NCBI GenBank assembly: GCA_002786025.1
Contig: NHNW01000059.1
Span: forward strand, 177,963-241,962
Source of the DNA: Zasmidium citrigriseum
Taxonomy: Eukaryota; Ascomycota; Dothideomycetes; Mycosphaerellales; Mycosphaerellaceae
DNA length: 64,000 nt
Reading direction: 5' to 3'
The notes beneath the pieces were generated by a model. The model was not told where the DNA came from. It saw only the letters and a list, made by a program, of their open reading frames with translations, and searched no databases. A program made the position numbers and the translations under genes. This document shows positions 11,716 to 24,080 of the stretch, piece by piece; within the stretch, counting starts at the first letter, position 1; each line of letters starts with the position of its first letter.

Positions 11716-13393
11716 TCAAGGACTCCTAACCCCCAACCTCATCGTCTCCATCCTACAAACAACAACCTCCCTCCTCAACCTCTGCCCCCTCTCATCCCCC
11801 ACCTTCACAAACCCCGGAAACACCACAATCTCATCCATCTTCCCCTTAACATTCCAATCAAACTTCCACGTCGTCGGCTGCGCAAACACCGTAAAACCAA
11901 ATTGCGCCCCTTGAGCAATCACCCTTTCGAGATCTTTGACTCGGGCTTGGCCGAAGCCGCTGAGGACGTAGGGTTGCAGGATTGTGACGAGGAGGGTGGT
12001 TAGTTCGGCGATGTTTTGCTGGCGTGGGTCGCTGGGGGTGAGCGTGGGCGTGTTGTAGAGGGGGGAGAGGAGGGAGGCGGAGGTGTGGCGGGTGAGGGAG
12101 TGGGTGAGGGAGAGGTCTGGAGAATCTGTTAGTTGGGATGGTGGAGGGGGAAAGGGGGGGCTTGGGTACCGGTGTCTTCTTCGCCTGAATGCTCTATGCT
12201 TTCGAATACTCGGACGAGTTCCGGTGGGAGGAGGGTTCGATCAAGTGGTGCAGTGATCTCGATGTTCCGCAGGATTGTCCAAGCGATCAGGACTCGGATC
12301 ATCGTCATTCTTGTCTGGGGCTCTTGCAATAGGGTGTCCATTGTATTGAGATCTAGCGGTGCGTCTTTTCCTAATTCTCTGACCAGTGTCTGATGACTAG
12401 AGTCCCAGGTATTACTCGGTTTTGGACTCGCAGCCTCGACGGATGTGGTGTAGAATCTCGAGACGTGGGCTTTGATGTTCTCTTTTAGGTTGAGCAGGAG
12501 GGAGGCGAGGTGGTTATCCGAGAGGGGAGGGAGGAGATCGAAGCCTATGCTGTTTGTGGTTGTTGTTCCTGCGCGAGTGTGGGAGATTGTGCTTGCTTTG
12601 CGTTCGGGGAGGCTACGTGTCGTAGCTGGGATGGGTGCCATTTCGGTCGAGACGCTGAGCGTGTCTGCTGGAGGTTGGAGGGTGGTGCTTGCTGTGTCGT
12701 CTGTCCAGGGGCGGAAGGTCTTCTCTCGACGTTGGTGACGCCGGTAGAAGAGGAAGAGCACACCGAGGGCGAGGATGGTTAGGATACCTCCGCCTAAGCC
12801 TGCTCCTATGCCGATGCCTGTTATGGCACCATCGGAGAGGCCCTCACTATCATTGCTCTCAACGGCTGGTACACTGCTAGTACTGGCTGCCATCGAGGTT
12901 TCCGTGAAGATAGTTGTTGGCACGGTGATCGTGGAGATGGAAGTCAGTGTGGATGTATCTGGGTCGAGCGCCGATGTCGACGGCGACGAACCTGCTGGTG
13001 GACTTGACGGGTCTGTTGGTGGTGATGACGAGGTGCTCTCGTCTATTGGACTCGTCGGTTGCTCATTTGATGAAGTAGTGGTAGCTGTATTGCTTGTGGA
13101 CGTTGTTGTCACCAATGTCGAGCTCGACGCAGGATCGGTGCCTACGACCACGTTAGCACCATTACTGAGTGGTGTCCTTTCTACCTGGAATGTATCCTAC
13201 CCATTATCCCAGTCCAGGATGCCCAGGCCAGCGACGTACTGGTCCCGAGAGTGACTGGAAATGAAGCATTCAAGGGTGCGCTGTTGAAGATAGGAAATTC
13301 TTGAGTTACAGTCGCAGACGCAGTCGATGCTGGATCGTTTGGATCTGGATAGGGTATCACAGTAGTAAGTGTCCATGTTGTGAAGGCTGCCAT
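11716..13393 (-). CDS. Single-pass membrane protein, receptor-like (copy 1)
   Basis: A type I membrane protein of at least 521 residues; exons 13393-13201, 13141-12170 and 12116-11716. The outer part is rich in Ser/Thr/Pro, as in O-glycosylated fungal wall sensors. One transmembrane helix (GIGIGAGLGGGILTILALGV) is followed by a basic stop-transfer FYRRHQRREK. The cytoplasmic part of about 300 residues is folded, with two conserved blocks: RVLIAWTILRNIE...DRTLLPPELV and FGFTVFAQPTTWKFDW. Both recur in the paralog at 15.1-16.6 kb. The true start is uncertain: no signal peptide precedes the ATG at 13393, and a stop codon lies just upstream in frame, so a further 5' exon within 13400-13740 is likely. 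No known enzyme domain. Confidence 0.78.
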
Positions 13394-13769
13394 GTGGATT
13401 CAGGCGGCTCTCTATTGCGTCCAGGGGCGAAGTTTGCTCGCAGAAGGTTTCTCGTCCTTGTGTGGAGATACTCATGCAGTCGAAGTGCATCGACGGAGAG
13501 GTTGGAGTCCCCAGACTCATGATTACACCTCCGACGGCTATTTGCAGTCCTTGGTGATTGACTTCGTCGTCGGTACCACATGTCGCACCTTGCAAGCGCT
13601 CCTGTGTCACCATATGCACGTATTGCGAACGCTTCGCCTTCTTGTTTGCTACACACAGCTGCTTCAGGTTATTTTGATCGTCCGTCTGCAAGGTACGAGG
13701 TGTCTGGCGCGAGTGCAACTTATGGAGTTCGTCCATATTCCTCGTCGCAGATGCATCTGCCTTTTCGTA

Positions 13770-14667
13770 TTACAGTGAATGGTCCTGGAGATATGCTTCA
13801 CGTCTTCGTCTTCGATGCTCGACACTGGGACGTCTCTCTGGTCCTTGGGGTATAGCTAATTGAGATATCGCGATTGATTCATCGCGAGCAATAACTGGGG
13901 ATTGGGACTGCACATCGTCTCGATCGACCTCTTTTGGCTGCTGTTCTTGCTGTTGATTTTGGAGGCCGTTATTTAGAGACAAGGCTTCGACGGCACGAAA
14001 AGCTCTCTCAAGATCTAGCATGATGGCATTAGTACGAGTCGTAGAGAATCGTGTTGTCAAAGTCATTACCTTCTGAGAGCGTTCGTGAGTAAGTAGGTGG
14101 AGCAATGTCAAGGAGTTGAGAAGCGCTCTTCCGCGGTCTCCTCGTGGATGGTGATAGCAAGATGGTGGTATCTCCTTTCTCAGCTTCGATCTCGGCGTTG
14201 TATTCGACGGACTTGTCCTGTACTGCTGGAATTGACGGTGTTTGAAGTCCTTGCATATAGCTGATAGCGGTCAACAGGCTTTGATGACAAGTGCTGAGCC
14301 AATGCTGCAGTATCAGAACCTGCTCCTTCTTCGAAAACACCCACTCAAGCCTATGCTGAAATGACACCGACTTGCCCTTCACGCCGTCGATGCGAGCATT
14401 CTCGACTGTCGATCCGATCCTCTCCAGCACGCGATCTGTGTCCTTGATGATGCCGAAGATCCATTCCTTCTTTCTTGGTGTTGTGTTCAAGGCATCTTCC
14501 TTTTCGATGTAGTCCTGCAGTGCTTCGGCTCGATCGACGCCGACTCGTTTGATGAGCTGGCTGAAGACTACGATGTCCTCGGGAGCTCTTTGCACGGAGA
14601 GGCAGAAGTCGGCGAGTCTGAAGCTTGCGTTGATGGAGGCGCCGACGGCTGTGAGCGGCTCGGGCAT
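13770..14667 (-). CDS. HeLo/STAND N-terminal-like fungal protein
   Basis: A 280-residue protein in two exons (14667-14070 and 14014-13770). The first 140 residues (opening MPEPLTAVGASINASFRLAD, with later WIFGIIKDTDRVLERIG and RLEWVFSKKEQVL) resemble the helical N-terminal domain of fungal STAND/NLR-like and HeLo-like proteins, which trigger or relay heterokaryon incompatibility and cell death. No nucleotide-binding or repeat domain follows. The C-terminal half is low complexity with QNQQQEQQ and ends in basic RRRRREAY. It could be a stand-alone adaptor. The family match is from memory of sequence pattern, so it is moderate. Confidence 0.72.
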
Positions 14668-15117
14668 AGTGGACCGGGCGGCGGTATTGTGAAAGTAAGA
14701 CGTGAGATGAGCGATTGACTTTCATGCACCTGCCGAAAGAGTAGAGGTGGGCGCTTTGGAGGCAAGCACGATGCGAAAGGCTGGGCTCGCTTGGAGAACC
14801 ATGTTGGTGGCTTGCAGCTTCTGTCTCCCTCATGCAGCCTGAGAGGATTGATACTACCCAAGGCCTTGGATGTTCTGGGGCCAGATGCCGTTTGCATCTA
14901 AGCGGCCTCTTTCGAATAGTGTAACAGAGTTCGTGAAGGCAACTTGCCGCAACAAAGGCAACGAACTGCGCCTAGCTGCTTGTAGAGCTGCAGTGGAACG
15001 TTTCGAAGACCCATGCACTCGAGACTTCTTATCAGAAGGTAGTACGTTCTCACGTGATACCTTTTCGCTTGGAAGAGTCAGCAGCTACATGAAATCCTCT
15101 CAGTATCCAGTGGCATC

Positions 15118-16634
15118 TCAAGCAACTTCCACGCTCTGCTTGGTCTTGTACGACTGCACTTCATCGAGAGGCCTGCCCTGGTCATCCTCTACCTGCACAA
15201 GGTCTGGAAACACCACAAGATGCTTGCCCGTAATAGCGTGTTTGTCATGCCAATCGAAACTCCAGGTCGTTGGTTGCGTGAACATAGTGTATCCATCCTC
15301 TGCGCCCAACTTGATTATCTGCTCCAAATTGATTCTTCTCTCTTCACTCTTCGAAGGAGAGGCGAGTGGTGTGAGTATTTCATCAAGCGCATCGTATAAT
15401 CTCTTGGCGTTGTGCTGTGGTAGCCAGTGTATGCCCGTGGAGTGTGAACCGTACAGTGGCATCAACAGAGTGCCGGTAAGGTGTCGCCATTTGCTTAGAA
15501 GGCCAGAATCTACAAGATTTATTAGCGACAACTTTTCATGTGCTTCAAAAAGTCCAACACACCAGGTGTTGCTCTCTCACGAATCGAATGCAGACATTCG
15601 ACAATTTCGGGGGGCAAGAGAGTCTGATCAGGAGACGAACGCGGGTCAATGTTCGAGACAATGGCCCACGCTAGCAAGAGCCGCACACCCGCTAAACGGC
15701 GAGAGCCAGAGCCGTTCAGGAGATCAATCGCCTGCTTTGCACTGACAGGCGCATCGGAGTCAAATACGGAATCGATGTGCTCGTACTTCGTGACTTGTCT
15801 GGTCATGCTTGTCGCGGATGGCCCTTCGCCGAAGTAATTGTGAGCGTGGTCTTTGATCCTGGTATTGAGCATCGAGAACATTTTCGCCAAAGCACTGTTT
15901 GGCATCGGTTGTGGAAGTATCAAATCAGATCCGTCGTTCTTTCGTGTCAACGGGACCATGGCGATACTTGCTGGGATCTTGCCAGGAGTAGAGTCGTCTG
16001 AAGGATTGGAGGCCGTTTCGATTGGCATCGCATAGCCCCGTGGAGCCGGCTTCTTCCTTCGCATACAGAAGAATGCGAAGACAATCGCTAGAAGCGCTCC
16101 AGCAACGGCGGCTCCAACTCCAATGCCGATCGCAGCCCCTGTAGTGACTCCATGCTGCTGTGGCGGAGATTCGTTGTTCGGCAATGAGCTAGCAACTGGG
16201 CTCGACGTTGAGTTATTGATTGAACTCGATGCGTCAGGGGTTTTTCGTGAGCTCAAGGAAGAAGCTACTGTACCAGGTGGAGACTGGACCGAGCCGGTGG
16301 ACGGAGACGTTTCTGTAGGCGAAGAAGCTGTCGCTGGTGTCTGCTCGGTCGCTGGCGTTTCGTGAGTCGTTTTTGTTGGGCTCAGGGGCCAGGTTACCAC
16401 TTCAGTGGGGAATGGGAGAGATAATCTCCATACTGATGATGTGACGCCAGCGAATGAAGCAGAGTCCACGGGGTAGGTAGCTACTCTGATCGCACTGATT
16501 TCGGTAGGCACGTCTGTGAGGGTGAAAGGGGGACTAGGGGTCGCTGTGAGCCAGGTGGTAAAAGACGTTCCTGTGGCATGGGTACCATCAGGCCCTATTA
16601 AGTAGGCAGGGTAGATAACAGCAAAGTCCGTCAT
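15118..16634 (-). CDS. Single-pass membrane protein, receptor-like (copy 2)
   Basis: Paralog of the gene at 11.7-13.4 kb. Exons 16634-15563 and 15509-15118 give 487 residues from the first in-frame ATG. It has a Ser/Thr/Pro-rich outer region, one transmembrane helix (GIGVGAAVAGALLAIVFAFF) with stop-transfer CMRRKKPAPR, and the same cytoplasmic blocks: RLLLAWAIVSNID...DQTLLPPEIV and DGYTMFTQPTTWSFDWHD. The intron before the last exon sits at the same place as in copy 1, which supports duplication. The open frame continues upstream of the ATG (LFLGHCHEFFSQNNK) to about 16750. The secreted N-terminus is therefore probably in an unseen 5' exon; a hydrophobic run (LLFAFFLHAVLV) near 16800 in another frame is a candidate signal peptide. 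Confidence 0.78.
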
Positions 16635-16652
16635 GACTGAATCTTTCAGCAA

Positions 16653-17340
16653 AGTCTTGTTGTTCTGAGAGAAGAACTCGTGGCAGTGACCGAGGAAGAG
16701 GCTGGAGGATACAGCCCTTGTTCCAAGTGATGGGATACCGCGGTGCCGTTCTCAGCTGCATTGCCCTCGATCACAAGAACGGCGTGCAGAAAGAAGGCAA
16801 ACAACAGCCCCAGCCTGTCTGCATGCACGCAGTATTGGTGGCGCACTCCAGATCCAATCGAGTTCCCCAGCTCCAGCTGTAGTGTAACCGGGCAAGGTAG
16901 TCGAGCAACGCCCGCTGCGCTCGTGCAACTCAAGAATGTAAATTTACCCAGCCTTTCTGCAATGCATTCGCCCCTCTTTGCTTCACCGGTGCGGCGAGGT
17001 GCAGTCACACCTTTGAGGGTGTGGTCCACAGCTTTCAATCAGGTCAAATCGATCGGCCGGTTGACAACAGTGGCGAAGAGGCCGTCCTGGATGCATTGCA
17101 ACGTCTGATTGCTATTTGGGTGATGCTGTGTGTTTCAGGTTCGACCTCACAGCCCCGAGTGCCTTCTTGAACCCTCTTCGCCTTATCTGCGCAGACGAGA
17201 TAAGAGCTGGAATTCTGAGGCGTCGAGTCCTGAGTCGAGTGATCGTTTCCATGTTTCAGACTCTTGGAATCGTGGACTTCAGATAGTCCCGGCACCACTG
17301 TCCTTGTCGAGAAGACCGTCCAGTGTTCGAGCCCGCCACC
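16653..17340. other. Region between receptor-like copy 2 and Hsp70-like gene
   Basis: Divergent upstream region. It probably contains the missing 5' exon(s) of the minus-strand membrane protein, judged by a hydrophobic stretch near 16790-16815, and the promoter of the Hsp70-like gene. No complete exon could be defined. Confidence 0.45.
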
Positions 17341-19488
17341 ATGAACGGAAGCATGAACGGCATGCCCAATGGCAACGCCCTTGATAGTCCAAACACGCCA
17401 GCTCCAGACCTCATAGTCGGCATCGACTTCGGCCAAACCTGCACAGGCGTAGCCTACGCGATCCCCTCCCAAACACACACCACCTCTCCCATCCGCTGGA
17501 TCCAACACTGGCCCGGTCGCGCCCGCGCCAACGAGAACAAAGTCCCCACAATCCTCGTCTACCCCAACGACCAAACCTCACCCTCATCATGGGGCTTCCG
17601 CTGCGAGACCTCCATGGAGCAGAACCCCAACTACGGCACCACCTGCGATTGGTTCAAGACCCTCCTCGACCCGGCAAACTTGGCGAAGCAGAAAGAGCAA
17701 GGTCTGCATGAGGGCACCACAGATGCGGACGTGAGGCGGTGGTATAGAGACTATTTGGCCAGCCTGTATGGACATATCGAGCAGGAACTTTCGAGCGTTT
17801 TGCCGAATTTCGCGTGGAAGGAGGCGAGGGTGGAGTTTTTGTTTAGTGTGCCGACGACGTGGAATCATGGGCTTGTTGAGGAAAATCGCGGGTTGGTGCA
17901 TGAGGCTGGCTTTGGAGGAGTCGACAGGCCGAAGCATACCGTTACGATGAGTTTGACGGAGGCTGAGGCGGCGGCCGTCCATGTTGCGACTGAACGGCCG
18001 GAGATCTTCAAGAAAGGGGATGTCCTCGTCGTGTGTGATGCTGGAGGCGGAACCACTGATCTTTCTGCGCTGGAGATCATGGAAGACATGGATAAGGCTT
18101 CGTCGTTTAAGCAGCTCAAGCAGGTCGATGTTGTTGGTGGAGAGAACATCGGATCCGTTGGAATCGATCTTGGGTTTGAGAAGCGAGCGCAGGCGAGACT
18201 CCAATGGGCGGACGACATCAAGCCCCTCGGTATCGATGTGGAGGAAGCAGCCTGGGAGATGGCCAAACATGCCGAGTTCCAAAACGTGAAGTGCGAACAT
18301 GGCGCCCCCAGCGAGACCCCTAAGTTTTTCGTCCCAATCCCAAACCTGCCGACACACTACCGCAACGACCGAGCGGCGATAGCAGACGGCCACATGACGT
18401 TCGACCAGTCCGATTTACGAGATCAATTCGACGTGCAGATTGAAAGGCTGTTTCGCCTCATCGATCGACAACTCCGGAGCCTCCTGGCAAAGTTGCCAGA
18501 TCAGCAACAAATCGGTCATCTTATTCTCTCGGGCGGATTGGGAAGATCCAAGTACGTTCAGCAGAGGCTGATTGAGCATTATCGAAGCGAATCGGAGAGT
18601 ACGAAGGAGATGGTGGTCAGGATAGCACCAGATCCGCAGCTTGCTGTCTGTAAAGGAATCGTAGCTGATCGTCTGAGCAAGCTCAAGGCCGGACAGAGTG
18701 TTCTTGGCTGGAGATGTTGCCGTGCATCGTATGGCGTGATTTGCAGGGAGGCGTATGACAGCAAGAGGCACGTTGGCCGGCCGACTTCCATGGACGTGCA
18801 GGATAACAAGTTGTATGTGGACAACTGCGTCGAGTGGTTCATCAAGAGGGTAAGATCCATCCATGCATTGCAGGAAGAGCCGTTCGACTAAATTCGAGCA
18901 TACAGGGCACGCCAATGTCTGTCGACCGACCCATCAGCAAAGCCTTCTTCCGCAAGATTAGACCCGGTCTCAGTAACAGAAGGTTCCCAATCCGAATCGC
19001 CATGTCGTATCTGGACGCGTCTGTCTTGCCAGAATACATTGAGCCAGGAGTGGAACGGCTATGCGAGATCGAAGCAGACTTGACCTTCGCCGATGAAAAG
19101 AGTTTTAAAGACAAGAATAAGCATTTCTGGCAACCAGGACAGCACCTTCTTGAAGTTCGATTTGCGGTGAAAGTCGTCATTGGCCCAGCGGATATTCGTT
19201 TCGAGATTTGTGAGTTGTCGCAGGCCGTTTTGAGACAGTCGACAAGTCTGACCAATAACGATAGGGTTCGAGGACCAGAAGATCAGCACGGACAACACGA
19301 TCAAAGTCGAGTGGTTCCCGGTGACAGCTCAACCTTCAGTGTCTGAGGATTCACTTGTGTCCTCTCCAGGATCGCAGGAGTCTCCGAATATCAGGCGCTT
19401 GAGTTCGCCAAAGGACAAGCTGAGATTTGCCTTTCCGCCGATGAAGCGGTACTTCAGCGGCAACTCGAATTCTTCAACCACGTCGTAA
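17341..19488 (+). CDS. HSPA12-like Hsp70 ATPase-domain protein
   Basis: A 678-residue actin-fold ATPase in three exons (17341-18849, 18906-19209, 19265-19488). The nucleotide site is visible: phosphate-1 loop GIDFGQTCTGVAYA at about residues 28-41, phosphate-2 loop CDAGGGTTDLSAL near 240, and adenosine motif ILSGGLGRSKYV near 400. The canonical Hsp70 substrate-binding domain and EEVD tail are absent. A different C-terminal domain (from about residue 500, containing WFEDQKISTDNTIKVEWFP) follows. This is the pattern of the HSPA12/fungal Hsp70-like group, often found near incompatibility-type genes. The start ATG is in a strong context (GCCACC before it). Client and pathway unknown. Confidence 0.88.
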
Positions 19489-19689
19489 AGGCGATGGGAA
19501 GATGACCATTAGCATTGGAAGGCGTAGATGTAGGATATGATTGACTTACCTCGACTAATGAACTGAGGAGTCTAGGCGCTTTGGTGTTCGCGGCATAAAC
19601 CCCTGTGTGATAATGGATGATGTCCTTACCCGGCGGCTGTCGTGAACAGGAAGAGAAAGCACTTGAAGAGCACAGAACAAGCATTGAAT

Positions 19690-21565
19690 TCATAGTACGT
19701 CTTTCCGTACATATTCCTGTGTAGACAGTCAGCGTACTGGACTCTTTAACAACACGATATAAACTTACCACTGGACCTTCATACTCACGCCGCCCTCTGA
19801 TCACGTACCACGAAGCCGCAAAAATGACAGCGACGCCATATATCAGACTGACCCAATTCATCGACGCCGGTGTCGGATGGGGCGCCGCAGGCCAGAAGAG
19901 AAAGAAGCACGCTGTTACAGAGAACAGAATCGCGATGATGTTGACATGTATTCCGATCCAGCGTGGCATGCGAAACCTCGCCTTTGGTAGTGGTTCCCTC
20001 AGTAGCTTCTTCCGCAGCATGCAAGAAATGACGACCACGTATGAGCTCAGGAGCGCGGCCGCCGAGATTGAGAGGATGATGTTGAAGGCCAGGGTGCTGC
20101 CGATGATGATCAGAGCCACGAGGCAGGTGATGACCATGGTGACGACGACTGCGTTCATGGGAACTCCAGACTTCGGCCGGACTTTCGAGAGGAACTTGTG
20201 GAATGGGAGACCTTTGTCTCGCGAGAAGGACCAGATCTGCCGAGAGCTTGTCGTTACGGCGTTGACGGCGCAGAAGAAGTACATGATGATCATCAAGCAG
20301 ATGAAGATGATCGTTGCGGCCTTTGATCTAGTAATCCTTTGGATGAGCGCGACCCAAGGCTGTCCAGTCGCAGATTCGAGGAGGTCATCGATATTGCCGA
20401 GATTCATCATGAATGTCACAGTCATGCTGAATCCCAGTGCGTAGTTGAGCAATGAGCTGGTGATCATGGCTCGGGGCAGCACGTATGATGCGTCTTTCAG
20501 CTCTTCGGCCAAGTGGACGGCGCTGTCAGCACCGAGATAGGTAGACAATGGCCCGACGATAGACAGGAGCGTTGCGAGACCAACCGAGCCCCAGCCATTG
20601 GAGTCCGTGAAGGTTGTGAAGACGACTTCGGCATCATCACGAGGTCCCTGTAGAGCATCGTCAGCCAGGTCTATCTGATTCGCCTGGACTGCCCATACCA
20701 TGACCCAGATCACCACGATGATGGCTATGAATCCACAGACGTGAAGTACCACGGCCGAGCCCTCGAGGAAGGGGAGCTGTCCAATCATGACCGTGTTGAA
20801 CAAGATTGCGCAGAAGGTAAAGGCGATGGTAAGTAATGACCCATGCCAGCTGTGGTAGACGTACTCCGTCTTGCAGACAGAGATCAAAGCAATGACTTGC
20901 TGAGCTCCAATGAATGCAGTTGCAGGTAGACCCGTTTGCCAGCCTGTTCGTCTTGTCAGCTCAGGCTGAATGTCGCAGGGATGTGATCAACCTAGAGCGC
21001 TCAACCAGCCAATGACATATGATAGGATCTTCTGATACTTTGGAGGAGCCAACTCAGAAACCCTGTGCATTGGTCAACATCACCTGCTCTCTCGACTTGC
21101 TAAACCACTTACCAATGGTACTGTCCTCCGGCTGTGGGGGCAATGCTGGCCATCTCAGCCATTGACAATACGGCTGTGAACATGAAGCAGCAGACGACCA
21201 AGTTCAACCAAATAGCACCCGCCGTTCCACCGTTGCTCAAGCCGAAGATGCTGGTGGTCAACGCGAACTCCCAGGTCAGACCGAGCATCATTATGTAGCC
21301 TCCGATGGAGAAGAATCGGAACCGTCGCTGCCGCCAATCAGCCCTAAAGCACAAAACATGAACAGAGATTCCTTACTTTCAGCTCCTGCTTCTTCCCCAA
21401 TCTCGTCATATCCCGCACATCGTTCGCTGGATCATACCGCTGGGCTGCCTGGAGGATATCGCGAAAGTCGAACTCCGACTGCTCGGCGAGCTGAACAGTC
21501 CCATCCTTGGACACGACTCTCCCGTACGCGTCGACTCCGACGTGGTCCGGCTTCTCTCCATCCAT
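19690..21565 (-). CDS. Amino acid/choline permease (APC superfamily)
   Basis: A 558-residue transporter with about twelve membrane helices, of the amino acid-choline transporter family (GABA permease Uga4 and choline permease Hnm1 type), acting at the plasma or vacuolar membrane. Exons: 21565-21377, 21327-21113, 21062-20992, 20943-19769, 19716-19690. Helix 1 reads FFSIGGYIMMLGLTWEFA, helix 2-3 SMAEMASIAPTAGGQYHW, and helix 6 begins LSTYLGADSAVHLAEEL, all typical. Splicing out the last intron gives a short tail GPVEYVRKDVL. Reading through instead adds a long implausible tail, so the short end is preferred. The substrate cannot be told from sequence alone. Confidence 0.9.
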
Positions 21566-22284
21566 GGCCGCAAGAGGGAACAGTCTGTGAACAAGAAAGA
21601 GACATACTTGCCACGCCCGCGAAAGTGAGGCTTCTTGTTGGCGATTCCTTCACCGACGGCCGGCACAGCTTCTGCAGGTTGTCTGGTTTGAGTTTGAGAG
21701 GATGCGAAGATCGCCTATCACCACGCGAGTGAGGGTGCACGGTGAGGGTCTAGTCTGGTGCGAAAGGGTTCCATTGCAGGTGGTTTGGCGGCATGGTGCT
21801 TAAGCTCATGCTACACGTGTAGATCTCGGTGCCGGTGACGGCTTCTTCTCTGATAGAGATGGACTTTTGGTGGGAGATGTTCTTCTTCACTCTGCCGTTG
21901 TCGTTGTTGTCCCGGCCGCCCCGCCATCCCGCGGGGAAAGATGGGCCCGCAAACTCTAAATCGACCTTATTCCCACGTGCTCGCCTTCTGGAATGCCGCC
22001 ATTGGGAGGCTGGATGGAATGTCTAGCAATCTTTTGCAGATAAACATTGACCGGACATGTCCGTGATGGCACAAGCATTCTCACTTTGATTGCACGAAGT
22101 GTGGAAAAGTGAGCAGATTGGCTGCTGACACGCTTTGTCGCGACCAAGACGCCGACGCGGGACCAGCCGAGCCATGTTGACTTCACTTTCACCAACGTGT
22201 CGGAATGAGAAGCACGATCGCAGATAAGCTCGTCCACTTCTCGTAGCTGACCTGGTTCGCGGGTCCGTACCATCGTCGTCCAAA
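21566..22284. promoter_or_regulatory. Divergent promoter region, permease and GH125 gene
   Basis: A 719-base region between two divergently transcribed genes. No recognisable operator. Short antisense ORFs here appear to be chance. Confidence 0.45.
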
Positions 22285-23961
22285 ATGCGGGCTCCTTCGG
22301 CCGGGGCGCTGCTGGTGCTCGCCAACCTATGCTTCGGTGAAGCCTCCTCTAGCGATAAGGCCAAATACAAGGACGCCTGTCCAGCATATGAGCACTATGC
22401 TCGCTTTGCACAGTACGCGACCATGCAGCAAGGCTTGTTATGAATGATCTAACAGGTCTGCAGCCACCCATACAGCGATGGGCCGATGTCCCTCCCCTAC
22501 CAACGACCCTCCACCCATTGCCGAACCTTCGAATCCGACCTTGTAGAGAAGATCATCAAAGACCTCAATGCCAGCATGGTGGACCGAGACCTGGCGCGGA
22601 TATTCGAAAACGCATTTCCGAACACACTAGACACGACGGTGAGGTGGCATGTGGACGGGACGGAGAAACAGGAGAGCAAGATGCAGCAGATCTTCAAAGT
22701 TGGATCAACAGGAGTGTGGGAGGGTCCACAGAGCTTCATTGTGACAGGAGACATCAACGCTGAGTGGCTGCGGGACAGCACGAATCAGCTGGCTCAGTAC
22801 CAGCGTCTGGCGAAGAAGGATAAGAAGATTGAGAATCTGATCCTGGGGGCAATCAATACTCAGGCGGAGTATGTGATCGAGTCGCCGTACTGCAATGCTT
22901 TCCAGCCGCCCGCTCCTAGCAGACTTGCTCCGAGCGACAATGGTCAGGGTGATAATGTTCACCCGGCATATGAGCCGAGCCAGGTGTTTGAGTGCAAGTA
23001 CGAGCTGGACTCGCTGGCGCATTTCTTGTCACTCTGCAATCAGTTCTACGAACATACTGGCTCTACCGCCTTCCTCACGCCGAGATGGCTCACCGCTTTG
23101 GAAAGTCTGTTGAGAGTGCTTGACGAGCAGAGCAAGTCGACATTCGACGAGGAAACCGGGTCTTTCGAGCGGCAGATGTACCGTTTCCAGCGAAACACCA
23201 ACACTGGAACCGAGACCCTCAACCTGAACGGCAACGGCAATCCTCTCAACTGGGGCACCGGCCTCATTCGCTCAGCATTCAGACCAAGTGACGACGCCAC
23301 CACATTCGGCTTTTTCATCCCCGCCAACGCCATGATGGCCGCAGAACTAAAGCGCGCAGCCGAAATGCTCACCGCAGCCGGTAAACCCCACGTCGCCCAA
23401 ACCCTCAAGAACCGCGGCGAGACAATCGAAAAAGGCGTCTGGGAACACGGCGTCGTCAACCATAAGAAATGGGGCCCCGTCTTCGCCTTCGAAGTCGACG
23501 GCTACGGCTCCGCCCTCCTCATGGACGACGCCAACCTGCCCTCCCTCCTCGCCCTCCCCCTGATGGGCTTCCTGAAGAAAGAAGAACGCACCTACCAAAA
23601 CACCCGCAAAATGATCCTCTCCAAAGAAGGTAACCCCTACTTCCTCAAAGGCAGCGCCTTCAAAGGTATCGGCGGGCCCCACATTGGTCTCAACAACGCC
23701 TGGCCCATGTCGCTGCTCGTGCAGGCCATGACCAGCGATGATGATGAGGAGATTAAGGAGTTGTTGCAGTTGGTTAAGAAGGCTAGCCCGCTGGGTTTGG
23801 TGCATGAGAGTGTCAATGTGGAGAGGATCAGGGATTATACGAGGAGTTGGTTTGCGTGGGCGAATTCGGTGTTTGCGCAGACGATTTTGGATGTGGCGGA
23901 GAGGAAGCCGCATTTGTTGTTTGGGGCTGGGAAGGAGGCTTATGTAGTTGGTGCTAACTAA
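22285..23961 (+). CDS. GH125 exo-alpha-1,6-mannosidase, secretory
   Basis: A 541-residue glycoside hydrolase of family 125 (formerly DUF1237), which releases alpha-1,6-linked mannose from mannan or N-glycans by inversion. Two exons (22285-22412 and 22464-23961) join at ARFAH-HPYS, just before the family motif LPYQRPSTHCRTF. A hydrophobic leader (GALLVLANLCFG) directs it to the secretory pathway. Family landmarks are TGDINAEWLRDSTNQ (substrate-pocket Asp), ECKYELDSLAHFL, TFGFFIPANAMMAAELKRA, and GLVHESVNVERIRDYTRSWF near the end, which includes the catalytic-region glutamate. Length is normal for fungal members. The codons past 23500 shift to G/T-ending, without a frame break. Confidence 0.93.
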
Positions 23962-24080
23962 GAGCTGCCTTTGTTCTCGTTTCACTGTGAGTCCATCTGC
24001 TTCTGTCAAAGACCTTGCGCCTGCTGATGTTTCTCAAGCCGCAAGACTTCTGCATTCATCCGTCCTGCACGTCCTGGGTA

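Noticed and set aside
13197..13736. 179-codon minus-strand ORF considered as the missing 5' exon of receptor-like copy 1
   Set aside because: It contains scattered Cys residues and could include real exon sequence, but no donor/acceptor pair joins it in frame with a signal peptide, so it was left out of the model.
19454..19768. Long C-terminal tail of the permease by reading through the last intron
   Set aside because: The tail is Ser/Thr-rich without homology; splicing gives the short GPVEYVRKDVL end typical of the family.
23347..24009. 220-codon minus-strand ORF over the GH125 3' half
   Set aside because: Antisense to conserved GH125 motifs.
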